From NCBI RefSeq assembly GCF_009792295.1, contig NZ_CP039934.1:3492501-3556500 (forward strand): 64,000 bases of DNA, given 5' to 3'. A model generated the notes under the pieces. That model searched no databases and was not told the DNA's origin. It saw nothing but the letters and a program-made list of their open reading frames with translations. The position numbers were made by a program, and so were the translations under genes. Below, one piece after another: positions 53,969 through 61,725 of the stretch. Origin of the DNA: Myroides fluvii (GTDB lineage Bacteria; Bacteroidota; Bacteroidia; Flavobacteriales; Flavobacteriaceae). How positions within the stretch are numbered: the first letter of the stretch is position 1; every line of letters starts with the position of its first letter.

Positions 53969-55504
53969 GTCAAGTAGGCAAAAGTATTTCAACTCAAGCC
54001 TCTCACAGAACCGTACGTGAAACTCTCGTTTCATACGGCTCTTGTCATACAAATCATATCATTTTAAAAAGTTGCCAATGATAAAACAGTGTTGGATAGC
54101 AGATTCTGATAGCTTTTAACCAACGATGTGCTTTACTATAACTTCCTTTCATTGATTTAAACTTTTTCCTTACCCATTTTGCCAATCGGTTTTCTAAATT
54201 CCTAAATAATCGTTGTAACGTCCAAACTTTAAAATACCCATAATAACGCGCTATCCCTATTGTTTGAGGACGTAGTTTGGTAGCTATATCTTGTATAGTT
54301 ATACTACTACGTCTATGAAACTTTAAGGCTGACCAATTTTGTATAATCCTTGTTTGTGACTTTTGACTAATTTCACAATCGAAACCCAAAAACATTCTAC
54401 CTCCTTTAGTGGCTTTCGACCTTGGTTTGAACGTAAACCCTAGAAAATCAAATTTCTTAGGATAATCCTTTTGCCTTGCTCGATTATAAGCCTGACAATA
54501 TACGATTTGTGTCTTTTGTTCATTTAGCTACAATCTACATTCTTTTAACCTGTTTCTTATAGCATGGAGGACTTCTATACTTTGAGATTCACTGTGACAA
54601 TGTACAATGATATCATCGGCGTATCTCTCAAATCTTAGATGGGGATAGTTTTTCTCGAACCATGCATCAAAAGCATAATGCAAAAACAGATTAGCTAACA
54701 ACGCACTTATTACTCCTCCTTATGGAATTCCTCGTCCGTTTTTGTCAAGCAAAGTTCCTCTTTGACCGGTTGAGCAAAGTAACTCCCTGAGCTCATTCTA
54801 TTCCAAATTTTGTAAAGGTTACTTAATAAATCTTCTTGAAATTCTCTCAAGTTTTCTTCATCAACTCCTACACTGCCTTGGTTTGAGTTTACTTTTCGGT
54901 ACGCTTCCTTTACCATCTTTTTGGTTATTGGAATTGGTTTTGATTCTGTTGTAAATAAATTAATCATCCTTAAATTTTGTTTAAGTTGTTAAAATATCAA
55001 CAACTGTATGACTGTTGCCCTTCGCTCTACTCTCATTACAAAAGCTTCTTCACTACAACAACAACATCCGCCATCCTTGGGAACTTTGATAATGTAAGCC
55101 TTGTAGGTATTGCCTACTTGGCGGTTCTCTTGACATTTCACAAGGACTTCCTGAGTTCCTTATATGAGCCTGAATAAGAGTCATGCCTTCTCTATTGCGT
55201 TTGCCCTATAGCCTGTAAACAAGTGTCAGCTATAGTTATCACCCGTTCGCGGAAAAACAGGATTTTGACAAAATGTTCCGATATCTCACAACTTCTTCAA
55301 AGGTTCACTTGCGTTCATCTCTCTTATTCGCACCTGACTATTCTTGATAGCCTTTTCCTCTTGCCGTTCAATACCTTTCTATTACTTTCAAAGCACCGAG
55401 AGGTGGTGTGCAACCCTCGCTTGTACAACCATTGCGATAGACCTACTATCATCTCATATAAAGCATTGAACAACGTTTCTAACTTTTGTCCATTCACAGC
55501 ACAC
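53969..55504 (-). mobile_element. Degenerate group II intron
   Basis: On the minus strand it begins GTGTG (matching the GUGYG 5' consensus) at 55504 and ends ...TTGAC (AY 3' end) at 53969. The boundaries were set by comparing the interrupted element with its intact copy at 61647. A domain V hairpin lies at 54006-54041 (GAGCCGTATGAAACGAG, then CACGTACGGTTC). The internal reverse transcriptase gene is broken and has lost a segment, so the element is 1536 nt, shorter than complete introns of this type. It can no longer move on its own. Confidence 0.85.
54054..54967 (-). pseudogene. Group II intron reverse transcriptase/maturase, decayed
   Basis: Three pieces in changing frames. The N-terminal piece (54967 to about 54760) reads KMVKEAYRKVNSNQGSVGVDEENL. 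After a deletion and frameshift, the middle reads GVISALLANLFLHYAFDAW and FERYADDIIVHCHS (the YADD catalytic motif), with two in-frame stops. The C-terminal piece (54395-54054) is the maturase domain (TIGIARYYGYFKVWTLQRLFRNLENRLAKWV). About 130 residues between reverse transcriptase blocks 1 and 4 are missing, judged from family structure. No functional protein is expected. Confidence 0.87.
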
Positions 55505-55523
55505 TCCGCGCGATCGGGTGAAA

Positions 55524-56108
55524 TCAATTTTCTTTACTTTTTAAAACATTTTTTCTCATCATCTCTGCTTGTAATACAGCATTAAAAGAATAGTCCTCAG
55601 AAAATATTTTATACACTTCTAATGCTTTTGGAGAATCAAGATATAAAAATTTACTTCCTTTAAATTCATAAAAACAAATAAACCCCTCTCCTTCTAAGTA
55701 ATAACTATCTAATGTTACATCATAATCACTTTCCAAAAAATGATAGATTTGATACTCTACTTCATTAATTATATATTTCTTTTTTTCTATCAATTCTACT
55801 TCATTATGGAAACTCTTAGTTACACTACTATCTCTTAGTATTTTTACATTTTTTTCAAACGAATACAATAATTTTCGCCTCTTATTTTCCACTACATAAA
55901 TTCCTTTTGCATCTAAAGCAAATTTAAATTTTTCACGAATTCCATTATCTCTTTTATATATTGATAATGAATCCCCTTCTAACAAAGCCTTGTATACTAC
56001 ATGCTTGTCTTTTATTGTATTTTTATTCCAAATATCCGCTGTAAAGTAATTATATTCAGTTACTACAACATTATCTTGTTTACATGAAAAAAAAGAAAAA
56101 ATACACAT
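55524..56108 (-). CDS. Putative lipoprotein immunity protein, possibly off-frame at a poly-T tract
   Basis: 194 residues from ATG 56108, with FSCKQD suggesting a lipidated Cys near residue 9. A better start at 56128 (ATG AGA C followed by ten T) is out of frame with it; one extra T would give MRLFFFRMCIFSFFSCKQD, a normal lipoprotein signal. The mature protein is rich in beta strands (FICFYEFKGSKFLYLDSP) and unassigned. The 56128 start lies 8 bp after the stop of the RHS tip gene, so it is the obvious candidate for the immunity protein of that toxin. It ends 11 bp before the 54-nt element. Confidence 0.65.
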   Translation of the reverse strand: MCIFSFFSCKQDNVVVTEYNYFTADIWNKNTIKDKHVVYKALLEGDSLSIYKRDNGIREKFKFALDAKGIYVVENKRRKLLYSFEKNVKILRDSSVTKSFHNEVELIEKKKYIINEVEYQIYHFLESDYDVTLDSYYLEGEGFICFYEFKGSKFLYLDSPKALEVYKIFSEDYSFNAVLQAEMMRKNVLKSKEN

Positions 56109-56136
56109 CCTAAAAAAAAAAGTCTCATAGTTAAAA

Positions 56137-56910
56137 TTATTTATAACTTCCTGCGAAATTCCACATCATTTTTTTCAATTGATTGCCACTATATTGCTTA
56201 CCTGAACTCCACTTAGAATTCGCTGATTCAATACCTTTAAATCCTTTTGTATTAAACAATAAACTTGAAGCATCTGAACCAAATTGAGCTTGTGCATGAC
56301 CTGCATGTTTAAGAGCATTTTTATAATGATTTAATATATGTGGATCAATGTTACTTTTATTAAAACTATAATCATCCAAATAATCTTTAGTACTATGATC
56401 ACCATGCAAAAAAGTTTCATGAAAAATAGTTACAGTTCTGCCTATAATAGCTTTTACCATATCATTTTTATTACTAAGATTTCTAGTATCATAAGAATTA
56501 CCATCAGATGAATCAACAATTGGATTACTATTAATAGTAAATAGAATTTCAGCTCTACTTTCTTGTATAGAACTAGAAGTATTCCCTCCAACATCTCTAC
56601 CTAAATCTTTCGATTCAAAAACTATATCTATCCCTTTGCTATGATATTTCCCATCCTTATTAAAAGTATGTTCTCCAACAACATCTCCTTTTTTTGCATA
56701 ATCACTTAAAAAGGCTTTTCCCTCTTCCGTTGATGCAAAAGTATTTAATGCTTGATTATTTACGAAGTTTTCTTTAATTGAATTACCTACAATTATCCCT
56801 TCTCCTATCATCCCCGTAGGATCCGTAAACATAATCGGATTATTAAACGTATACGCATAAGGGTTCCAACTTGGCATCTTCTCCGCCAACGGGTCCACAC
56901 TCAACCACAT
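56137..56910 (-). CDS. Orphan RHS C-terminal toxin tip
   Basis: 257 residues. The first 34 (WLSVDPLAEKMPSWNPYAYTFNNPIMFTDPTGM) are the end of the RHS core domain, with the DPxGM cleavage motif. The remaining 220 residues are the variable toxin part. It has a HETFLHGDH stretch that might be a metal site; no known toxin family is recognised. The core upstream of Trp is missing: the sequence before it is unrelated and the next RHS gene is 5.5 kb away. So this is a displaced tip cassette, with its immunity gene behind it. Whether the short ORF is translated is unclear. Confidence 0.75.
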   Translation of the reverse strand: MWLSVDPLAEKMPSWNPYAYTFNNPIMFTDPTGMIGEGIIVGNSIKENFVNNQALNTFASTEEGKAFLSDYAKKGDVVGEHTFNKDGKYHSKGIDIVFESKDLGRDVGGNTSSSIQESRAEILFTINSNPIVDSSDGNSYDTRNLSNKNDMVKAIIGRTVTIFHETFLHGDHSTKDYLDDYSFNKSNIDPHILNHYKNALKHAGHAQAQFGSDASSLLFNTKGFKGIESANSKWSSGKQYSGNQLKKMMWNFAGSYK

Positions 56911-57001
56911 CTACTCCTTCTTTTGCTCGCGCGAACTCAACCTTGGATTTACAAAACCAACTGTCCATATAAAAATAAGGTTTATTTCAATTGAAAAAAA
57001 A

Positions 57002-57640
57002 ATAACTCACTTTTTTATAGCGGTTTGGCAGCGCAGCGAACAAACCGATGTAAAAAATGAGTCAACAACCGAAGGGCGTTAGCTTTTTAGACAAATTTTC
57101 TTAGATGATCCGAAGGAAAAACAGCCTTGAGCTAATGGCTGGACAAAAGGGAGTAGCGATAGCGGAGCCCTTGATGGCCAAAGCCGGCTGGAGAGAGGCA
57201 ACGAACGACAGCCTGCGAGCCCCCTGCGAGTGGAGCAAGGGTGGAAGACCTAAAGCAGGCAGCGCAGTGGACTGCGAGGGCTTGCATATATACAAGAACA
57301 GCCCTGGCGGGATTTTTGATCTTTTGATAAATCGTGACAGGGCTGGGCGCAGGATACAAGGCATTCCTTAGTGTTAGCCAAAGCGAAGCGGAGGCAACTA
57401 CAACTAAGCGCCGTAGCCCACAGCGACCCGCAGGCGAGCCAAATTATGCCCGGCGGTGGACGTGTTGCTGCTTTGTTTTATGGAGCGCAGCGCAAAAAAA
57501 ACAAAGAGGCATAAACGGACAAAATAGCCGGGCGTGAGAAGGACGAAGCGAGCTGCAAGAGGAAGGACAACCTGCGTAGCGAAGCGGAGCACCCGTAGGG
57601 CTTCAAGGCTCTTTTTTTGCTCCTATTTTTATTTTTCAAT
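57002..57640. other. GC-rich non-coding block beside the recombinase genes
   Basis: This stretch of about 640 bp is clearly richer in G and C than the rest of the window, and full of GCGNAGCG-like words (GCGCAGCGAAC, AGCGAAGCGGAG, GCGTAGCGAAGCGGAG). It is bracketed by two copies of TTTCAATTGAAAAAAAA (near 56987 and 57636). Overlapping open frames exist on both strands, but these conflict and look like a side effect of composition. It lies directly downstream of the tandem recombinases. A structured RNA or recombination/replication region is possible. The rest of the 56911-57747 gap has no gene. Confidence 0.55.
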
Positions 57641-57747
57641 TGAAAAAAAAGGGCCTTGAAGGGTTGGCCGACGCTTGCCGAGCTAGGACGACGAACTCCG
57701 CTTTTCCTGCTCTTCTTTCTTGGATAAATTTTTATTCTAAGAATACT

Positions 57748-58593
57748 TTACTGCAAGGGATGGTATTTGTTGACTGATGCTTGTAATTGTTCTAGTTCGC
57801 TTTGTTTGTAGGCTTGTGTACTGCTGCTGTGTTTGTGTCCGGAAAAGGCTTGAACCAAACGCAAGTTCCCGCCTGATTTTAGCAGCAAGGCTATTGCACT
57901 TTGACGGATTTTGATCGGTTGGATCCGATCGGCTTTACTCCTGCCTTCATTGAGTAATCGACTGATCCCCTGCCCTTGCAAGGTTTTGCCGTATTTGGAG
58001 ATAATAAAGTGTGATGTTTTGGGCTTAAATTGCATTCGTTCAGATAAATAGCGAAGCAGTAACGCGATTTGAGTAGCTTGTAAAGGCAGGGTTCTTCCGT
58101 GGGTTTTACTGGTTTTAGCAATATAGATCTCTGCCTTGTCTAAGTCGATGTTCTCAAGACTTAACGCGCTGATTTCCTGTACTTGTAAGGCTTGGTTAAT
58201 CAGCAAGCTAAGGATGACTTTATTGCGGGTTTCCAGGCGTTTGTCCTTGCATTGGTAGTTAGCCTGTAAAGCGTCTAATTCGGATTTGGTATACAGCTTT
58301 TCTGTAGCAATAGCACGGTTGACCGGATCTTTAAGGGTGAGTTTAACGCAAGGGTGATCTTCACGCTGACCGATATATTGCAGGTAACGGTAGTAGATCT
58401 TGATGGCAAAAAGGTGATTGCGAAGGGTTTTGGGATGGACGCCGCCCTTGCGAAGATAAGCGATGTACTGCAGGATTGATGCTAATTCAGCGGTTGCTGC
58501 TTGTCCGTTTTGATAGTCGGTATAGCGTTTAATCAAGTGGTGGATCCCCTTGGTTTTATAGTGGGTTTCAAGGTATTGAGCTAATGTCATCAT
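57748..58593 (-). CDS. Tyrosine recombinase-like protein lacking catalytic residues
   Basis: 281 residues, N-terminal SAM-like domain and a C-terminal recombinase domain. Compared with its neighbour, the first catalytic Arg position reads NQALQVQEI (Gln instead of Arg), and the HxxR box reads IKIRQSAI (His replaced by Lys). The GHKHSSSTQAYKQ region keeps His and Tyr. So it is probably a non-cleaving or weak partner. Start overlaps the stop of the upstream recombinase by 4 bp (58590-58593), implying that both are made together and may form a mixed complex. Confidence 0.85.
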   Translation of the reverse strand: MMTLAQYLETHYKTKGIHHLIKRYTDYQNGQAATAELASILQYIAYLRKGGVHPKTLRNHLFAIKIYYRYLQYIGQREDHPCVKLTLKDPVNRAIATEKLYTKSELDALQANYQCKDKRLETRNKVILSLLINQALQVQEISALSLENIDLDKAEIYIAKTSKTHGRTLPLQATQIALLLRYLSERMQFKPKTSHFIISKYGKTLQGQGISRLLNEGRSKADRIQPIKIRQSAIALLLKSGGNLRLVQAFSGHKHSSSTQAYKQSELEQLQASVNKYHPLQ

Positions 58594-59459
58594 TGTTCAT
58601 CTTGGAGGGTTTTGAGTTGGCTTGAGTGAATATGGGTGTAGATTTCGGTAGTTTCTAATTGTTCATGTCCTAAAAACTCCCGCACTTGCTCCAGCTCCAT
58701 CCCACTGGCTAAAAGATGGGTAGCGATGGAGTGACGAAGGCTGTGGATACTGATCTTCTCTAGCCTTTCGACAGGAATAGCAATGGCTTTAAGCAAGCGT
58801 TTAAGCAGTTGATTATACGTCCATGCTTGCATGCGCCTGCCTTTAGTATTGACAACCAAAGCCTGTACAGCAGCGGGTTCTTCAGCTAGATAAGCGACAA
58901 AATCAACTTGCATTTGCTGGGTAAAGGGGATGATGCGCCTTTTGTTGTTTTTACCCTTGGGAACTAAAAGTAAGTTTTCCTTCAGATACAGATCTTCTTT
59001 GTTCACCGCCACCAGTTCCGATACGCGAAGCCCACAGCCATATCCCAAGTGCAGGATGACGCTTTCTTTAATCGTTGCTTCTTTATAAAGTTGTTTGATT
59101 TCCCTTTGCGTTAAGATCTCGCGTACAAAATCGGTTTCCTCTTTGATGCTGGGCAGTTCCAGTTGAAGGGGACTGCTGATCTTTTTAAACTCAAATAAAA
59201 AAAGATAAAACAGTTCGATCGAGCGAATGTGGTGCAAGATACTACTGCTCTTGAGTTTACCACGACCTTTGATCTTATTGGGACGCTCTTGTAAATAAGT
59301 GTAATACGCTTTTACATCGCTTTGGGTTACCTCCATAAAATCCTTTTGGATAAAACCGATAAAATGACAGACATTCCAATAGCGGTTTCTCGAGGTTTCT
59401 TCTTGATATCCCTTGATCACCAAGTAATCGTAATATTGTTTGAGGGTAGTTGCTATCAT
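58590..59459 (-). CDS. Tyrosine recombinase (XerC/D-like)
   Basis: 289 residues with the full catalytic set: Arg in GYGCGLRVSELVAV, Lys in LVPKGKNNKRRIIPF, HSLRHSIATHLLASG (HxxR), FLGHEQLETTEIYTHI with the Tyr nucleophile. Length and layout match XerD or integron-like recombinases. It overlaps the paralogue at 57748. It lies beside a replication-like gene and a primase fragment, which together suggest a small mobile or plasmid-like element. Confidence 0.92.
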   Translation of the reverse strand: MIATTLKQYYDYLVIKGYQEETSRNRYWNVCHFIGFIQKDFMEVTQSDVKAYYTYLQERPNKIKGRGKLKSSSILHHIRSIELFYLFLFEFKKISSPLQLELPSIKEETDFVREILTQREIKQLYKEATIKESVILHLGYGCGLRVSELVAVNKEDLYLKENLLLVPKGKNNKRRIIPFTQQMQVDFVAYLAEEPAAVQALVVNTKGRRMQAWTYNQLLKRLLKAIAIPVERLEKISIHSLRHSIATHLLASGMELEQVREFLGHEQLETTEIYTHIHSSQLKTLQDEQ

Positions 59460-59507
59460 AGGAACTAGGGGTATGACCGTTTTGCTTACTCTTCCTTTTC
59501 GTTTTTT

Positions 59508-59607
59508 GGGTCGCTAGACTAAGCACTACTGATTTACAACACGTTAAAAACTTTTTATTGACTTCTAGTGACCCACTAGCGAACCATTAGTGACCCAACA
59601 GTGGTTC
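59508..59607. repeat. Clustered short repeats upstream of the recombinase pair
   Basis: TAGTGACCCA occurs at 59566-59575 and 59588-59597 (22 bp apart). GAACCA (59581) and TGGTTC (59602) form an inverted pair around the second copy, and GGGTCGCTAG at 59508 is a near-inverted copy. Direct and inverted units in the 165-bp gap between the recombinase operon and the replication-like gene suggest iterons, an operator or a recombinase site. Confidence 0.5.
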
Positions 59608-59624
59608 ATATTGTCGTTTGATCA

Positions 59625-60335
59625 TCATACTTGCTTTAAATTTTCAATTTGATTCAAAAGATAATCCTTAATCTCCATTCGCAACTTCTGATGATTGTCC
59701 CAATAACAGATTTTATACTTGATCCCTTTGTTGGCATAACCTCCTGTTTGCTTGAGGTATTCTAGTTCTAAAAGACTGTTAATGTACCGCTGCACTTGGG
59801 TCTTGGACAGCCCGAACTCTTGGCGGATTTCACGCTGTAAAAAATCTTGGTTTTCATTCTTAACGTGCTTCTTCAACCGTTCAAAAAACTGTCTCAAACT
59901 TCCATCGAGTTCATCGACTTTTAAGACGATACTTTCAAACAAGATTTCGGTAGCTTGCTCTATATCTTCAATCTCAGTGAGTAACTGATTGTCTTTGGTT
60001 AACTTTCTATTATACTGATTTAAAAAAGTAACTTGTTTAATAACCGCTTGGTACATCTCGTTTAACCGTCTAATCTTATGCACTTTTTCGGGTAATTGTA
60101 ACTTGGTTGCATACGGATTAATCACTTCGTAAACCTTTAGATTACGTACAATTTGCTGGATAAACCCAATTGCTTTCTGACTTTGGTCGGCGTTGATCTC
60201 GCCTGCATTTCTGCGATTCTGATAGTCGATGATCCGCTGGGTTTGCGCATTGCTCTCATCTACTGCAATCAAAAAACTCCGACTCATATTGTCTTCATAG
60301 GTTTCTACTTTGGTAGTAATGCTTATTGTTTGCAT
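59625..60335 (-). CDS. Winged-helix protein of a mobile element, replication-like
   Basis: 236 residues, not assigned to a family. The middle is helical and Gln-rich; the C-terminus has a winged helix (DFLQREIRQEFGLSKTQVQRYINSLLELEYLKQTGGYANKGIKYKI). Its start lies within the 3' end of the CHC2 gene (41-bp overlap), so they are translated in tandem. In this setting a role in replication or control of the element is likely, but that is inference. Confidence 0.72.
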   Translation of the reverse strand: MQTISITTKVETYEDNMSRSFLIAVDESNAQTQRIIDYQNRRNAGEINADQSQKAIGFIQQIVRNLKVYEVINPYATKLQLPEKVHKIRRLNEMYQAVIKQVTFLNQYNRKLTKDNQLLTEIEDIEQATEILFESIVLKVDELDGSLRQFFERLKKHVKNENQDFLQREIRQEFGLSKTQVQRYINSLLELEYLKQTGGYANKGIKYKICYWDNHQKLRMEIKDYLLNQIENLKQV

Positions 60336-60963
60336 CGCTGATGCTACTTCTAAAATACAAACTCACAATAGCATTTTCCTTGTTTTTCAGGGCAAAGACG
60401 ATACACCACTTGCCAAAAATTCCATACGCTTTCTCTCCTGTTCGACTCACCTGCCCTTTGTCTAGCAGTAATCCTCTTTCCACACACTGCGCAATCAGCT
60501 GCTCATCACGCCTTGTCCCATGGTGGAACTGCCCCGCATTGTAACCCACTTCGATTTTCTTGTAATCTAAGCCCCGTTGTTGTAAGTAATCTTTGGCTGA
60601 TTTGGAGTTGTGAACCGCATTTTTAAAATATTGGTACATACCGCCCAAAAAGTTTGTACTAGGTAATACCCTACTTTGTTCTTCTGTTTGAACTCCTAGT
60701 ATTTCTTTGGCTTTAGCAATAGCTTCGGATTTGCTGCTGTTCTCCTGGTGCATCACAAAATCAATCACATCCATACTCTTCCCATGGGTTTTGCAGTTAG
60801 AACTAAAGCAATAAGCTGTTTGCGTTTTGTAGTACACCTGCATGCTCGGGCTTTTATCCTCGTGAAAAGGACAGCACAACCGACTGTGCTTGTCGGGCTT
60901 CAACCCGTAGTAATGCAACACAGCTGCCATGGTCAGCTGTTGTTTGATCTCGCTTATTTCCAT
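60295..60963 (-). CDS. CHC2 zinc-finger DNA primase-like protein
   Basis: 222 residues. The N-terminal 90 are a DnaG-type zinc finger: LRHYYGLKPDKHSRLCCPFHEDKSPSM-like order, with CPFH and a second Cys pair in AYCFSSNCKTHG, followed by DVIDFVM. The rest keeps part of the catalytic N-terminal core (DYLQQRGLDYKKIEVGYNAG ... GIFGKWCIVFALKNKENAIVSLYFRS) but not a full TOPRIM domain. Such short proteins belong to mobile elements in Bacteroidota. It is the first gene of a minus-strand operon. Confidence 0.87.
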   Translation of the reverse strand: MEISEIKQQLTMAAVLHYYGLKPDKHSRLCCPFHEDKSPSMQVYYKTQTAYCFSSNCKTHGKSMDVIDFVMHQENSSKSEAIAKAKEILGVQTEEQSRVLPSTNFLGGMYQYFKNAVHNSKSAKDYLQQRGLDYKKIEVGYNAGQFHHGTRRDEQLIAQCVERGLLLDKGQVSRTGEKAYGIFGKWCIVFALKNKENAIVSLYFRSSISDANNKHYYQSRNL

Positions 60964-61119
60964 AACTTACAGTAGTTTAAAATATTTGTTGCTAATTTCA
61001 CCACTACAAACCTAAAAATAAGTTTACAAATAAGCAACTTAAAAGTTTATATATTTTCCATATATTGTAATTAGTTTGTTTATTTTCTATTTTTACACTT
61101 TAAACTCTATTTTTACACT

Positions 61120-61488
61120 ATGGATTTAGCAGACAATATTAAAGTAATCAGAGAAAAACAAGGGCTTTTACAAAAAGAAGTGGCCTTGCATATTGGCGTA
61201 GATAAATCTACATATAGTAAAATTGAAAAAGGATCGCGTGATGTAACTGTCGCAGAACTGCAAAAGCTTTCCAAGCTCTTTAATTTATCTACTGATGAAA
61301 TTTTAAATTACGATGAAAATATCCTGCCTAAAGAAGTAGTAATTGAAGATAAAACCACTGCGGAACAAATTCAACTGATCCAACAATTAGAAGAAGAGGA
61401 TAAGCAAACCATCTTTAAAATTATTGATAAAATGCTTACCAACAAGAAGTTTAAAGACTTCTTCAATAAAAATATAGCTACTCTCTAA
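61120..61488 (+). CDS. XRE-family transcriptional regulator
   Basis: 122 residues with an N-terminal Cro/CI-type HTH (ADNIKVIREKQGLLQKEVALHIGVDKSTYSKIEKGSRDVTVAELQKLSKLFN) and a helical C-terminus for dimerisation. It is divergent from the CHC2 gene (157-bp shared gap), so it may repress the element's operon. The gap up to the hairpin at 61597 holds nothing else obvious. Confidence 0.9.
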   Translation: MDLADNIKVIREKQGLLQKEVALHIGVDKSTYSKIEKGSRDVTVAELQKLSKLFNLSTDEILNYDENILPKEVVIEDKTTAEQIQLIQQLEEEDKQTIFKIIDKMLTNKKFKDFFNKNIATL

Positions 61489-61596
61489 TTTTTTTAACTA
61501 AAATTTAACTATGCGCCATATGTGATACATTTGTTACTTTTATGGTACTTAATAAAAAGAGTAAAACCACAAAAATTACAAGCTATTTTATAAACA

Positions 61597-61628
61597 AAAC
61601 CCGCTAATCTTTCGACTAGCGGGTTTTT
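61597..61628. terminator. Terminator at the end of toxin module B
   Basis: AAAACCCGCTA (61597-61607) and TAGCGGGTTTTT form a perfect stem. It lies 18 bp beyond the 54-nt hairpin element B and resembles the terminator at 53881. Confidence 0.9.
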
Positions 61629-61646
61629 CTTCTTTTTTAATTGATG

Positions 61647-61700
61647 CGCACGGATTGTACCCGAGGTTTTAGCCGAATCGAACGAAGTCAAATCCGCGCG
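61647..61700 (-). repeat. 54-nt hairpin element, copy B (intact)
   Basis: On the minus strand the arms are CGCGCGGATT and AATCCGTGCG, which pair over 10 bp (one G-T). The inner part holds TTCGTTCGATTCGG and ACCTCGGGT. It starts 25 bp after the stop of the immunity gene at 61726 and precedes a terminator. Compared with copy A, C-G at stem position 9 is replaced by T-A, a compensatory change. Confidence 0.8.
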
Positions 61701-61725
61701 ATTGTTTTTTTTTGTATATCAAAAA

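Larger units (their letters stand above)
53923..55512 (-). repeat. 54-nt hairpin element, copy A, split by a group II intron
   Basis: Removing 53969-55504 joins 53923-53968 to 55505-55512 and gives 54 nt that align without gaps to copy B (61647-61700). On the minus strand the outer arms are CGCGCGGACT and AGTCCGTGGG: nine of ten positions pair. Between them lies the conserved ACCTCGGGT segment. The element starts 11 bp after the stop of the putative immunity gene at 55524. Its meaning is unknown: recombination site, RNA element or attachment site are possible. Confidence 0.75.

Noticed and set aside
54054..54967. Diversity-generating retroelement or retron near the RHS genes
   Set aside because: The reverse transcriptase fragments have a maturase domain and a domain V hairpin, so this is a group II intron; no template/variable repeat pair was seen.
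55324..55527. A 67-residue frame next to the group II intron 5' end
   Set aside because: It lies almost entirely in the intron RNA's 5' structured part and is a known type of false ORF.
57101..57592. Several open frames on both strands in the GC-rich block
   Set aside because: They overlap each other in conflicting frames, have Arg/Ala-rich low-information translations and no signals; GC-rich DNA has few stop codons.
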